This document shows, piece after piece, positions 53,718 through 64,000 of a stretch of 64,000 bases of DNA (within the stretch, counting starts at the first letter, position 1; every line of letters begins with the position of its first letter). The DNA lies in the NCBI GenBank assembly GCA_030847615.1, contig JAUMIR010000001.1, positions 157,453,001 to 157,517,000 of the forward strand, in the 5' to 3' direction. The DNA comes from Gambelia wislizenii. Taxonomy: Eukaryota > Chordata > Lepidosauria > Squamata > Crotaphytidae. Under the pieces are notes generated by a model. The model worked only from the letters and a program-made list of their open reading frames with translations. It was not told where the DNA came from and made no database searches. The position numbers and the translations under genes were made by a program.

Positions 53718-56068
53718 GAAATGGTGTGCTTTTTTCCCCTCCAAAGCATTCAAAATAGTCTCATACTTTTATTTCGGGGGATTCGCACTTCATTTCCAGG
53801 CTGGATACTCATTCTCACAATCCCTTCCAAATGATAAGTTCAGAGGCAGGGAAACTGTAGTCCATCCATCCATTTCTTTATTCATACCCCAAACTGGGAC
53901 TAGTTCTCAGCACCAGCAATAACAGAGAGCCATTAGTCAATTCAACTGACCAACCATTTACCCCAAAAAAACCCACTTAGGAATAAGAGGAAGTTTTAGC
54001 TCTTGTGGGGTGGGCAAATGGCCACATAAAATATTCGTGAGCAGCAGTCCAAAGAATTACTTCAAAGAGAGTTGTTCCCAGTTGAAAGGCTTCTTGATTT
54101 GGAAGTCTAGTCACACAGTTCATCGCAATTGATCAGATTTTCAATGCAAGGAAAAAGCTAACCTTTTTGAACAAAACAGTTCCCTTTGCCGATTCCAGGT
54201 AGATTCACAGCTGCCACTCAGAGCTTCCATTTCAAATAGCAGGCTAACATGACAAAGCTACGGTACTGTACAGGGTCATACTGAGGCAGTTTGCTGCCTG
54301 CACCATTATGAACAGTTTGAATGGTTCCAAACTATATGAGAACCTTTATAACTGCATAAATCACCATTTTCCTTCAGATGGGAATGTGGTGGGTAAGATA
54401 CATGTATTAGACTGCTTATAGTTAGTGCAACTTGTGAAGAAGATGCAGCCAAGAGCAGATAGTCCCAAGTGGAGAACAGGTGAAGCAGTTTAAAGAGTGC
54501 ACTCTTCCTAACAGGGAAGGACCATTTCTGTGCCAACACATTGTCCAAGATTAATAATATGAGATTGCCTGTCTTCCTCATCTAAACCTAATCTTTCTCA
54601 GGCCCATCCTTCACCCAACAGAAGTCTACTAATTCACAGCAATGTGCTCTTCAGCTTCAGAGTTCCATGCTTTTTATGTATAGTTCTGTTTGAGCATGAG
54701 ATGTATGAACTAACGTTTTGTTGCATAAATGGCTTGAAAACTGTATTTTCCATGATTTTGCAGTGAATTGCAGAGATGGCACAATTCCCATCATTCTCTT
54801 GTATAAACGGAATTATATAAGGCAGTGTCCTTTAGGGCACTGGCTTGTTCAACCTAATTCACCATTTAAGTCAACATTCTTCTTAAGAACTAGGGTCACC
54901 TTTTCTTTCAGCCAATAGGGTGGCATTCTGCCATCCACTGTTACATCTGATAGATCTTGACCACCCCTGCTAACTGGTGGGTTCTTTTATCCCCTTGGCT
55001 GCACCAACTGGTTAACTTATTTGGACATCATTATGTCAAATAATGAACTCATGCTGCAGGTCTTTAGCTCCAAAACTCTACTTCAGATTCAATTAAATTT
55101 CTGAAAGTAGGCAAGAGGCCATTGAAGCGTTGTTTTTTCCTTCAGTTTAATGGGCTTTGGCCTAGAAGGCTGGTGTTATAGTAGTTTATCCAGCATAATA
55201 GAGGCCTTTAAAACACCCCCCTTGAGATCTCACTAGCTATATCCCCCATCCGAAGACTTGGGTATGATGAAAGTGCTACATATTTCTAACTCTGGACAAA
55301 AATATTGCAGTACAAACAGGGGTTTTTTTCTTCCTCGTAATTTGAGTATTTTGAAGTAATGAAAAACCAGTGGATAGCCAAAACTCATAGCCAAAGCTTG
55401 AGTAGTTGAGCAAAAAGAGCCATTGTAATCTAGTGGGTAGAGCAGTGGAATAGAGTGGGAAAGACCTGTGCTTCAGTCCCTCTCTCTTAGAAGGCAGTGC
55501 TGACATTATTTCATGGTTTAGAATAAGAGCAATGAGCTGAGAAGTGCCTTATTCAAATCACCGCTCAGCCATGATCTCCATATATCACCAGTCAACCATG
55601 ATCTATCTAATATATTAAAATGTTAATTGGTATGGTATATTTCCTTTGGTTTACTTTTCTGTTTTTAAACACAAGGCAACTAAGCACATCAGTATTGTAC
55701 AAAGCAATTATGAGGATCAGGGAAGTTCGCAAATTTTTGTTTGATTATTTCTATTTCTAAAAATGTATGCTAACTTCCATCTAGATCAGTTGTCTTGTTT
55801 ATATGTGTTTTTTCTTTGATGATCTGGCCCTTTGCAATGAACAATAAAAATTGATGGATGAATGTCACATAATTTAACTAAATCACATATAAAAACACAT
55901 ATAAATCAACACTTTATTTTAGTAGGCCAGTGTGGACAATTAGTAATTAATTAATATATAAAACAACATATGTTTGCTAACAAAAGCCATTGTTATGGAC
56001 AGAACACAGAGAGCAGTCTGTTTACTCTGTTGCTGGAGGAAGATGTCAGTAGCAGCAAAACCCAGAAC
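53718..56068. other. No feature recognised
   Basis: About 2.3 kb. GCCATTGTAATCTAGTGGGTAG at 55420 may be an old tRNA-type SINE head, too decayed to call. No exon recognised. Confidence 0.4.
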
Positions 56069-56690
56069 TTTTTTTTTAAATATTTTTATTAACATTAAGA
56101 TCTTAAGACATTCAAGACATTGGACATTCACATATAACATATATAACAATACATATATTCACACACCACATCTAACAACCTAACCATTTAACAAACATAT
56201 CACTCACACATTCTACAACAAACTTCCTATCTGACCTTACCATGTTACAATATTGCCTTCTATTAAAGTTTTTCATCTATCCTATCTCTATATTCAATTA
56301 TTTCCCTATTTCATTGCATGTTTTTCATAGTTCCTCTATTCTATTATCTCTCTTATTCCTGTTTCTCTTCCATTTTGTTCTTCTATTTTTCTCTTTTTAA
56401 AATGCTACTGATTATCTGTTATCTATGCCTTTTTCTTCAACATACAAAGGACTTTTTTCCCCACTACTTTTTATTTGTTGCTTATCCTTAATTAGGAATT
56501 GCTGCAAATTTCCCCCATTTAATTTCTAAAAATTCAGATAGTTTATTTCAATCTTCCCGATGTTTTTCTACATACTTACCTTTTAAAAGCATTATTAATC
56601 AATCTGTTTCTACCATTTCGTATGTTTTAAGCAACCATTGGTCTGTTGTCGGAGCATTTTTGTCTTTTCACATCAATGCATGTATTATTC
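56069..56690 (-). mobile_element. L1-like 3' UTR, minus strand
   Basis: Begins with a poly(T) run (TTTTTTTTAAATATTTTTAT), the complement of an A-rich L1 tail. It continues in very A-rich (minus strand), CT-rich (plus strand) sequence without a long frame. Call based on composition and poly(A) only; the right edge is uncertain. Confidence 0.45.
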
Positions 56691-57192
56691 TTGCGCAGCA
56701 AGCATGTAAAACAGAATTTACTTTTGAAAAAGAGTTTTTGTGTTTGTTTTTTTACTGCAGCTCTCATTTTTCATCCTTCTATGGCAATAGGGTTTTGGAG
56801 GCCCTGTACTCCATTTCTGATTAAAAGTACCACTCCTGGAAGCAGCAAGAGTAGAGAAACTGATTTTTAAAGGAATTTAATTTCATTCTGGGACCACAAC
56901 AAACAACCTTTAGGAACCACATGTGGCTGTGGCCCACACTTTGGCCATCCCTGGTATAGGGGTGGCACACATTCAGTGTCAGCCTAGGAAGACAGACAGG
57001 CTGGCCATCATATTGATTAAAATATGAGGTAATCCTGACCTTCTAAGGGCTACAGTAGTGTTATTTGGGAGGGGACCCATTCCATTTTAAAGCATTTTTC
57101 GTTTTGTTTGTTTGGGGGGTGGGGTGGGACTGAACTATGCATACCCTAGGGATGATCTTTTCTTCAGCCAAAAATGTGAGCTGGCATCCTAC
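56691..57192. other. No gene; possible hAT end
   Basis: ACTTTGGCCATCCCTG near 56938 looks like a hAT terminus without a partner. A G-run lies near 57113-57124. Confidence 0.35.
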
Positions 57193-57637
57193 AGCCTTAT
57201 CGCACTACACTATTATAGTGCTATTATTGCACTTTAACTGCTCTGGCTGCCTCCTGTGGAATTCTGTGGTTTGTAGTTTAGTGAGACCTAAGAGCTCCCT
57301 GGCTGAGAATGCTAAATGCCCCTCCCTAACTTGCAAATCCCAGGATTCCACAGGAGGCAGCCAGAGCAGTTAAAGGGGAATAATAGCGCTATAATAGCAA
57401 TAGCATTGATATTTATATATTGCTTATCAGTGCCGAAGTACTCTCTGAGCGGTTTACAATGATTTTTAGCTAATTGCCCCCAACAAGGTGGTTACTCATC
57501 TTACCGACCTATGGAAGGATGGAAGGCTGAGTCAATCTTGGAGCCCTCTGGGATTGAACTCATAACCTTGTGGCTTGCAATACTGGCATTTAACCACTGC
57601 GCCACCAGGGCTCCCTAGTATAGTGCACGATGGCCCC
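57193..57637. mobile_element. MITE with long arms, split by a SINE
   Basis: Left GCCTTATCGCACTACACTA and right TATAGTGCACGATGGCCC are approximate complements. Inner arms CTCTGGCTGCCTCCTGTGGA and TCCACAGGAGGCAGCCAGAG are exact complements. A minus-strand SINE (57403-57617) interrupts the right arm inside ...CTATAATAG / TAGTATAG. Confidence 0.75.
57403..57617 (-). mobile_element. tRNA-type SINE with L2-like tail, full length
   Basis: Minus strand: head GGGAGCCCTGGTGGCGCAGT near 57617, GCAAGCCACAAGGTTATGAG, CCTTCCATCCTTCCATAGG, GTAAACCGCTCAGAGAG and tail ATTTATATCAATGCTATTG-like. Same family as 26272-26552. Confidence 0.85.
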
Positions 57638-57782
57638 TGTTGATGAATTACAATGGTGCCAGTCAAACCTACGCCATCACAACTAACTTTTTTGGTCATT
57701 TCAGAGATCAAAATTCTGTTTTCACCATGCAACATCCCCAAATCCCCCTGCAATTAAAAAAAAATACTTTAAAAATACTTTA

Positions 57783-57835
57783 AAAGTGGCTTACAAATTG
57801 TTTTAAGCAATAGCAATTTACACACCTGCAAGGCA
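57783..57835 (-). mobile_element. SINE fragment (L2-like tail family)
   Basis: AAGTGGCTTACAAATTGTTT, TAAGCAATAGCAATTTACAC matches the middle of the 20040 copy. Confidence 0.55.
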
Positions 57836-59440
57836 GCTCCCCACCCCACACAACACAGCCATTTCCATGTTGTCAGAGAGCAGGGGGATCAGCAGGGATG
57901 TGTCCAGCTATTTTCCTGTAGCTGGATGCACTACAAGGACGTCATCCACAAAGACCTCCCAAGGACTCTGATACATTTGTTTCCTGATTCAGGAACTTGG
58001 CAGTGGGTTTGGGCTTTTTTTTTTTTTAATGGGGGGCTGGGGGTCCCTGTGGGGTGATTAGGTGGGCTACCCACCCCTGATTTAGATAAAGCTTTTCAAA
58101 CATGTGTTGGCTTTGGAAACAACATTGGCATATGCTGATTATAATTATTCTGGACATGGAAGGAAAAAATGCCATAGAGATACAAAGTGAATCCTCTAAT
58201 CATGCAATTCTACCAAGGATGGATGGATTTGTCAGTTCATTTCATTCAGTTTCTCCTTTTTCCAAACATGAGCTTGATCCATCCCACATTCCTTTTAATT
58301 AACACACACACACAAAAAGCATTGCGTGCATTTTGAATTCACTTCTTAAATTTTATGACTTAAAACATACATTTTTATGTTTAGGTTTGCCTAATATATA
58401 CATTTTTGTCAGCTATTTTGTTACATTACTTCCATGAATATGTACATTTTAGTGTGCATTTTTGCCTAATGCACACAATTTTCCAAAAAAATGCAAAATT
58501 TGGAAAATGAGAACTTTGTAGGATAATTCAGTTTTGATTGATATGTTGGTCTAAAAGTGAAAAGTGAGGTAAGTGGTCATTAAAATGTGAATAAAACCAT
58601 TTTCGCCCCTTCCTAGATTAAACAGAAAACAAATGTATAGTTCAGACAGAACTGTCTTTCTTCCTGAAGATAGCCTGGAGGTATTCCAAGGCCAGCACCA
58701 TCTTGTTCCTAGTCTTTGGATTGCTTTAAGAGATTTTCCATGAAAGGGACATATGGGAGCAACAGGAAGCATTCTCTGCCAAGTATAATATTAGGGCAAT
58801 TTTGCATTTTTTAAAAAAATTAAAAATTCAGAACACAAACCTTACATTTTTAATTTATGTGTACAAATTATGCCCAAGCCTAGGTGGAGAGCTAATACTG
58901 GGCTTGACAAGGGGGGAACAGAGCTTTGTCATAGATCCCAATTCACATATAAGGTCCTCTGGGTGGCCTTGAAGCAGTTCTCCATCACTCAGCTTAATTT
59001 ATTTCATAAGGTCATTGAGGCATTACAAATGCTGCTCTGATGTCTTTAAGGAAGGGTGAGATTAAAATACACAGAGGCTGAAATCCTGTTGCTGTGCTAT
59101 GCTAGTGATTTCACTTTTTCCAAGGTTGTACGGTGGTGCCAAAGAAAGGCAAACAAAATCAGTTAGTTCTGAGCAGCCTTTTTATCCAAACCCTTATTAC
59201 TTTCTTCATGGCTTCCGTATTCACAGCCTATTGCTTGAGGAATAGTGTTTTACTCCTGCAATCACCCTCTGGACCCATATAGTTACAATGGTGCAGTACA
59301 CCAACAGGATTCCAGCCTGGCACTGCTAGAGTGGCGGATTTAACAAGATGTCAAAACACGCCACAGCATAGTATCACATGGTTGTAGTTGCAAAAGGCAC
59401 CGCACAAGTTTACAGGTCAATGTTACTGCTGGACAAATAA
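57836..59440. other. No feature recognised
   Basis: T-run at 58016-58028 and (AC)n at 58303-58312. Short TACATTTT-rich words recur at 58360-58500 and 58790-58870. No exon recognised. Confidence 0.4.
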
Positions 59441-59846
59441 TCCAGGTGCCAGTTACACGGCATTTTTTGTCACAGGGCATACCGGGACTTCCTGATCATG
59501 TATTTGTCCCATGCTGTTTAAACGATTTTTGTCCCTCTTTAGGAAATTCCAGAAGTTCCCATGATTCATATTTACACAGCATCTGGTCACATATTTTTTT
59601 TCATTTATCCCGCACTCTTTTATCCCATGCTTTTGCTGTTCACGCATGTTTAGCGTGCCAGGATTTTTATTTTTATTTTTGGCTGTCAATCAAGGATGCA
59701 ATTACTCGTTTTTTCACAATTTGAACTATGTGTTTCTGGTTGATCTTCCTGCCACAGATGCAGCGATTGGCTACCTTTTGAACAAAGAAGGACATCTCCA
59801 TGTCCTTTTGAAGTACTCCTTCTCCCATCCAGCCATTTCTGGAAAC

Positions 59847-61258
59847 ATGGAGGTAGGCACATCAACAGCTCTGGCTACCGCTGCCCATTTTCGGGTATCT
59901 CCTGCAGCTCTGAAAAGATGGGTTATCATCAGACACAGAAGAAGGATGCTTCTTATTTTTAAGATCCTTTTCCATTCACAAATGATGGCATCGACTTTCT
60001 TTCGTCCAGAGTGTATGCACTTCGCAGCCATCAACACACACACCCCGAGGTACGGATGCATCTTCACCCACATCACCGGCTGCGGTGGTGGTGGGTGTAC
60101 CCGACAACAGAGGAGTGGTGGGAGAAATTTGTGATGAACATCTGGTTGGACAAATGATGGATACTATACTTCAGGATACCGTGGTTCCTCTTTATGCGTC
60201 TTGTGGAAATACTCTGTCCAGAGATTGCAAAGTCAGACACCAACATGAGGAAAGCCATCCCTGTGGAGAAGAGATTCGCAATAGCCATTTTCCTTCTTGC
60301 CCACCGTTACTCCTACGGGACTGTATCTCGGTTATTTGGTGTTGGAAGAGCCATGGTGTGTAAGATTTTTGTGGAGGTCGTCCTCGCAATGGAGAAGTTA
60401 CTTCTGAAGCAGACAGTTTTCCTTGGAGACCATAGAAAGGTAATTTTTTTTTACTGTTTTAGTTTTTGAAAATATGGCTACTTGCATCGCTTCTTCAAAG
60501 TTTAATTCAAACAAGCTTGAATGTAATGCCAATGTGATAAAATGTATACCTCAACATATGGTATGCAGTTGAAAACCAATGCTATGTATACACAGCATTT
60601 AAATGTGTCTTTATGTACAGATGTGTTTAATCGAATACTCGTGTTTGCATGATCTGACATCTACCTATTTGTATTTTATTTCTTTTTTATTAACATACAG
60701 GTGATGGATGGCTTCGCTGCCATGGGATACCCTCAAGTGATCGCTTGTTTAGATGGTTGCCATGTTAATATATTCCCCCCCCCCGTTCATCAGGGAGACG
60801 AATTTATCAACAGGAAGAATAGGTACAGTGTTCTTCTGCAAGGAACATGCGATCACAGGGGAGTGTTTATTGACACGGAGATCGATTGGAGCGGCAAGAA
60901 TCATGACGCTCGAATGTTAAGGAACTCTGGTTTTTTTGAGATTATGAAGGTGGGGATCTTTGTGCCTGGAAATCCCACCATAACAATTATGGGACAGCAG
61001 ATTGTCCCACTCACACTGGTTGATAGTGCATATCCAATTAGGAATTGGCTACTGACACCTTATAGAGGGACAACAAATGCTAAACAGAGACTGTACAATA
61101 GGTACCATAACAAAATTTGTTCGACGGTGGAGAGGTGCTTCGGCCGCTTGAAATCTAGGTGGAGGGCATTAAGATATTGTATTAAGGTTGCTGAGGAAAA
61201 TGTATGTTCAGCAATATCAATGTATCAATTACTATATAAGGCCAATTGGCATATTTAA
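59847..61258 (+). pseudogene. PIF/Harbinger DDE transposase, intron-containing, damaged
   Basis: Exon 2 (60701-61258, 185 codons) carries the catalytic triad: D in ACLDGCHVNI (codon 18, 60752-60754), D in LTLVDSAYP (codon 108) and E in TVERCFGRLKSRW (codon 144), plus the family's DHRGVF, WSGKNHDARMLRNS and FINRKNRYSV blocks. Exon 1 (to 60439) has EEWWEKFVMNIW, RKAIPVEKRFAIAIF and VSRLFGVGRAMVCKI (helix-turn-helix-like region). Exon 1 joins exon 2 in phase 0 across a 261-bp GT-AG intron. Damage: TGA at 60155-60157 in the middle of exon 1. The likely N-terminal start (ATG 59847, basic RRRML region) lies in another frame, so a frameshift is needed between 59963 and 60134. The first downstream ATG, 60194, would lack the N-terminus. 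Cleavage/joining function is inferred from family; this copy is probably dead. Confidence 0.88.
60440..60700 (+). other. Intron of the Harbinger transposase
   Basis: Donor CATAGAAAG|GTAATTT and acceptor with a T-rich tract, TTAACATACAG|GTGATGG. Length 261 bp, phase 0. The frame is open on both sides, and joining gives a continuous HRK-VMDGFAAMGYP sequence typical of the family. Confidence 0.88.
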
Positions 61259-61555
61259 TCAAAAGTAGGACAAACAGGTTCCAATGCTACTTTAAAACCG
61301 ATACTATGTTGCGCTTTTGGAAGTTGAAGCAATTGGTGGGCTTTTTCCAGGGATTATGCTTTCTGGTAAAGGTTCCAGACACCGCTGAATATCTAAACAT
61401 AGGTGCCTCTGCCCCTTAACCAATAGATTATGGTACTCAATTTAAAACTTTGAAAATCAAGGGTATTCCAAGCATCATAGGCTTGTTTAAAAATAAAACT
61501 GTCAACTCGAAAACTAATAAACTCGAGTTTCCGCATCCCACCACATGGCGTTACG

Positions 61556-61890
61556 ATGGCCGAAGGGGGGAGAGGACATGTCAGGCCAGGTCAGCGCATT
61601 GCCTATTGGGGCACCAGGGAGACCAACCTCCTGTTGGAATCCCTGGCCCAGCAGGCAGGTGTGCCACACCGGCTGATGCGATCCTCTAACCGGAGGAACT
61701 GCAACTTCTTCATAGAAGCAGCACGGTTCCTCTGGTTGAGGGGCTACATCCGTACTGGCCTCCTATCAGATGCTATATTGTAAAAAAAATACTTTATTTT
61801 CCTCATTACAGGGAGGAAGTGGCAATCGAAGTGGCAATCGAAGACCTGGTGAGGAGGGTGCAAGCTATCAAGCAGAGGCTTGCCATGTAA
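61556..61890 (+). CDS. Trihelix (Myb/SANT-like) short reading frame, possibly with a 32-bp intron
   Basis: ATG at 61556 opens a 75-codon frame. Its pattern (YWGTRETNLLLESLA, then SSNRRNCNFFIEAARFL, then LRGYIRT) matches the W...ET..LL / RN..F...A..L..RGY layout of trihelix Myb/SANT DNA-binding domains. It stops at TAA 61781. A GT...AG segment at 61780-61811 (32 bp) would, if removed, continue the frame into EEVAIE and LVRRVQAIKQRLAM, ending at TAA 61888-61890, a short coiled-coil-like tail. A 12-bp unit (GTGGCAATCGAA) is duplicated in tandem at 61819-61842. AATAAA follows at 61919. It may be a Harbinger accessory ORF or a remnant of one. Confidence 0.55.
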
Positions 61891-61918
61891 ATAGTGTCAA
61901 TATTTTGTAAATATGAAA

Positions 61919-61924
61919 AATAAA
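61919..61924 (+). promoter_or_regulatory. Candidate polyadenylation signal AATAAA (plus)
   Basis: Lies 30 bases after the trihelix frame stop. Another candidate lies at 62231-62236. Confidence 0.45.
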
Positions 61925-62323
61925 TACTGTAAATACTCTTTAAAATGTAAATAATGTAAATAATTTAGAAAATATTATTTTTAAAACATTGATTTATGTT
62001 TCTTTTCCCCCGTATTTACTTTTCTATAAAAACTTGCCCTACATATTTTGTTATTTGTTATGTTCCTAATATGTATTGATGTTTTTATAATCTTTGTAAG
62101 TTATTGCTTCATTTGCTTCTTTTTGTATATTTGTGTTTATTTGCTGTATATATATTTATAAATGTTTTCATACCTTTCTTTTTACCTGTTTTAAATATGT
62201 AAATATGTAAATAAACAAAACAGTTTTGACAATAAAATGAAAAAGTTATGTATCAAAACAGTTGTCCTTGTGTATTTTCCATTAAAGCATTATAAACTGT
62301 TAATCTGTTCAAACAACAGCATA

Positions 62324-62329
62324 TTTATT
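62324..62329 (-). promoter_or_regulatory. Candidate polyadenylation signal AATAAA (minus)
   Basis: About 110 bases downstream of the minus-strand accessory gene stop at 62441. It lies in the AT-rich gap between the convergent genes. Confidence 0.4.
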
Positions 62330-62440
62330 CTTGTAATATTTTTTTTACTACTACGTATATAGAATGTCCTTCAAATAGCATTATTACACAATATTGTTAA
62401 ATTTCTTCATTATAAAAAAAGGAATTTTTTGTTTCTACAA

Positions 62441-62931
62441 TTACCTATAATGTAAGGGGAACTCTTTTTTTTTTTTTACTGTTCTAGTTGGCCTACTGGC
62501 AACAACATTATCAGTACCATAACTTATGGATGGTACACATTGTTCTGTTTCTGGAGAGTTTTCTTTATTTGCTTCCCCAGAATTGTTTGGCTTAGACACT
62601 CTCTTGACCACAACACGTTTCTTTGAATTATCCAGAGACTTAATGTGTGTTACAAGGTCTCCAAAGAGATCATTTTGCCTTTTTATTTCTTTGAGCATTT
62701 CCTGAGATTCTTCCACAGAATGCTCATAGAATTTTTCCAGATACCCTTGTAAAGCCACGGCCCTTTGATCCTGCCTGTCAGCAATTTTTGTCATATTAGA
62801 AACAAACAGTTCAGCTATTGATCTGGAGTTTGCCATTAATTCATTAACATCAGAAGACCGTTTTTTTCCTGCAAACATGGCCAACCTCTCAGCAGGAGAT
62901 AAAGTGGCAGTCGGGTTGCTCAAGGATGCCA
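62441..62931 (-). CDS. Harbinger accessory protein, last exon
   Basis: The exon opens after a T-rich acceptor (TTTCTTTTTCAG|TGGCATCC) and ends at TAA 62443-62441. It begins VASLSNPTATLSPAERLAMF, the P-A-E-R-L block seen near the C-terminus of transposon Myb/SANT-like proteins. A long, probably helical region follows (SIAELFVSNMTKIAD, EESQEMLKEIKRQNDLFGDL), then basic KKRVVVKRVSK and KKKKEF segments that may act as nuclear localisation signals. It joins exon 63032-63187 in frame. The DNA-binding N-terminus must lie beyond the window. Confidence 0.7.
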
Positions 62932-63031
62932 CTGAAAAAGAAATAAAGGAATTTGAGGTTATTATATTTAGTAATTAAAAGTATAAGCAATTAACACAAT
63001 AAAAATAAGCATAACATGAAGAGATAAATAC

Positions 63032-63187
63032 CATTGTGAACTGGACTTGTTGCCCACACTGTATCAATTTCTGTGACAACAACCGAAGTGTTTTCTTCAG
63101 CATCATTGAGTGCCAAGCTTTCTCTGGTCTCCTCAGTTAAGGTTAAGGTAACTGCTGTTTCATCAGAACCCTGGGTCCCCAACACAT
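63032..63187 (-). CDS. Harbinger accessory protein, middle exon
   Basis: 156 bp between a CCCCCCCAG|ATGTG acceptor and an AATG|GTATTT donor. It encodes an acidic, Thr/Glu-rich segment (TAVTLTLTEETRESLALN, EENTSVVVTEID). Phases agree with both neighbours: one base carried in, one base carried out. Acidic linkers between the DNA-binding domain and the C-terminal helix are usual in this family. Confidence 0.68.
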
Positions 63188-63841
63188 CTGGGGGGGGGGA
63201 TTAGAAAGAACAGAACCCATAATGGTGAAACAGAAATGTGAAATACACACCCATAAAATTCACTTCTTAAACAGATTGCAGTGTTGGGGGCAGAGGTTTA
63301 CAGAGGAATGCAATAACTGCTTATGGCTGCGGCAGGAGACACCATACGTAATGTGCCAAGATGCACACACACCTTTAAACCTGAAGGACACAAACAGAGA
63401 AAAGCGCCATTTGGCTTTAACTGCCATCATTTGCATACCAAAGGAGCATGGAAGGAACACACTAACACATTCCCTAGGCATATAGGCTAATCAGGTAAAA
63501 TGACCCTTTCCACATACCTCCAGTGGTTAAATGCATTGGGAAAGGAAGTTACACTGTACAATCCCTTTTTTAAAAGCCTGTTTGCTTTAGAGAAATGGAA
63601 TTTTAAAACTTCGAGTTTTCACATAAATGCCTTTTTGGGGGAAATGAAATGAAACATAAAAAATATCATGGTAATTACCAACTCAAGTTAAATACATTAC
63701 ATGCAGTATATTGCCATGAGAATATTAAAAATACCAACCCCGATTTCCATTGGTCTGATTTTGAAAACCGAGTACATAGTTAATCGAGTTTTCATATAAT
63801 GCCAACTATATTTTTTAAAAAAATAAAAGATGTAAGCTTAC
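63188..63841 (-). other. Intron of the Harbinger accessory gene
   Basis: 654 bp between GTAAGC at 63841-63836 and the AG of CCCCCCCAG at 63189-63188. No feature inside; short open frames on both strands are chance. Confidence 0.6.
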
Positions 63842-64000
63842 CTAGAGGAGTTGAAAAAAGTTCCTCAGAGTATCCCTGCAGCATCTCCTGGGATGACAGG
63901 GGCAATCCCACATCTTCTTTGGGGAGGGGAGCGTGACGGGGAGTCACTGACCCACGCGGAACATGCACAATGTCAGTTGTGCTTCCCAGCTGCTTCGCGT
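63842..64000 (-). CDS. Harbinger accessory protein, upstream exon (partial, runs off window)
   Basis: The minus frame is open from the window edge to the donor CCTCTAG|GTAAGC. It encodes TDIVHVPRGSVTPRHAPLPK, EDVGLPLSSQEMLQGY and SEELFSTP. It ends with one base of a codon completed by the next exon (GAT). No Myb/SANT motif is visible yet in this part. Confidence 0.62.

Larger units (their letters stand above)
59441..64000 (+). mobile_element. PIF/Harbinger DNA transposon, autonomous type, cut by window edge
   Basis: Contains a DDE transposase (plus strand), a trihelix-type reading frame (plus strand) and a convergent multi-exon accessory gene (minus strand) that continues past the right edge. 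A transposase plus a Myb/SANT-like partner is the standard PIF/Harbinger pair; the partner helps the transposase enter the nucleus and bind DNA. The left edge is a guess: a candidate terminus GGGACTTCCTGATCATG lies at 59478, resembling the GGACTT... MITE termini, but without its right partner it cannot be confirmed. Confidence 0.75.

Noticed and set aside
55415..55580. Old tRNA-type SINE
   Set aside because: Head-like words (CTAGTGGGTAGAGCAGTGG, GCTCAGCCATGATC) occur, but spacing and tail do not fit well enough.
60194..61258. Domesticated host HARBI1 gene
   Set aside because: The TGA, the missing N-terminus and the accessory transposon genes nearby fit a mobile element copy rather than a conserved host gene.
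1..64000. CRISPR arrays, bacterial operons, endogenous retroviruses
   Set aside because: No regularly spaced short repeats, no ribosome-binding-site-led gene clusters and no LTR-bounded gag/pol/env-like frames were seen. Composition and repeats are those of a vertebrate nuclear genome.

Overview
The window looks like a stretch of non-coding nuclear DNA from a squamate reptile (lizard or snake). The main reason is the repeat mix: tRNA-headed SINEs ending in ...TTGAAGGCACACAACA (Sauria-SINE type, with a Bov-B-like tail), 5S-rRNA-headed SINEs, SINEs with an L2-like tail, CR1, L2-like and L1 LINEs, another APE-type LINE family, and many short DNA transposons. The family names rest on my memory of repeat consensus sequences; no database was searched. 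I see no convincing host protein-coding exon, tRNA, rRNA gene, CRISPR array or bacterial-style operon. Nearly all open frames of 60-150 codons are chance frames or lie inside transposon relics.

Layout. 0-3 kb: a Tigger-like MITE, a palindromic element, a 5S SINE split by a CR1, and a 609-bp MITE. 3-6 kb: SINE fragments. 6.05-7.6 kb: an APE-type LINE flanked by 75-bp direct repeats. 7.7-11.2 kb: Harbinger-like MITEs, one of them inside a Sauria SINE, plus a second Tigger-like MITE. 12.5-17.8 kb: more MITEs of these families and SINEs. 20-23.5 kb: a CR1 and a long endonuclease/RT LINE copy on the minus strand. 25.3-27.9 kb: three MITEs. 28.09-30.12 kb: an L1 with a 14-bp target-site duplication. 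31.6-37.6 kb: hAT-like and other inverted-repeat elements. 38-40.6 kb: a CR1 ORF relic interrupted by an L2-like LINE. 40.6-46.8 kb: a palindrome, a three-level nest, a hAT MITE, an L2-like ORF, a 5S SINE and two Harbinger MITEs. 48.6-51 kb: two LINE copies around a MITE. 51-58 kb: L1 remains, a 161-bp tandem duplication, a hAT MITE and a nested MITE.

The only region with recognisable multi-exon coding potential is 59.4 kb to the right edge. It is a PIF/Harbinger DNA transposon with an intron-containing DDE transposase (plus strand), a short trihelix (Myb/SANT-like) reading frame behind it (plus strand), and a convergent three-exon accessory gene (minus strand) that runs out of the window. 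An in-frame TGA, an apparent frameshift and an intron only 32 bp long suggest that this copy is inactive. The many short elements with TIRs starting GG and 3-bp target duplications (about 2.3, 7.8, 9.4, 10.8, 12.7, 14.2, 17.1, 25.3, 26.2, 27.6, 46.2 and 46.6 kb) are the kind of non-autonomous element such a transposase could mobilise, but this copy's own TIRs could not be located.
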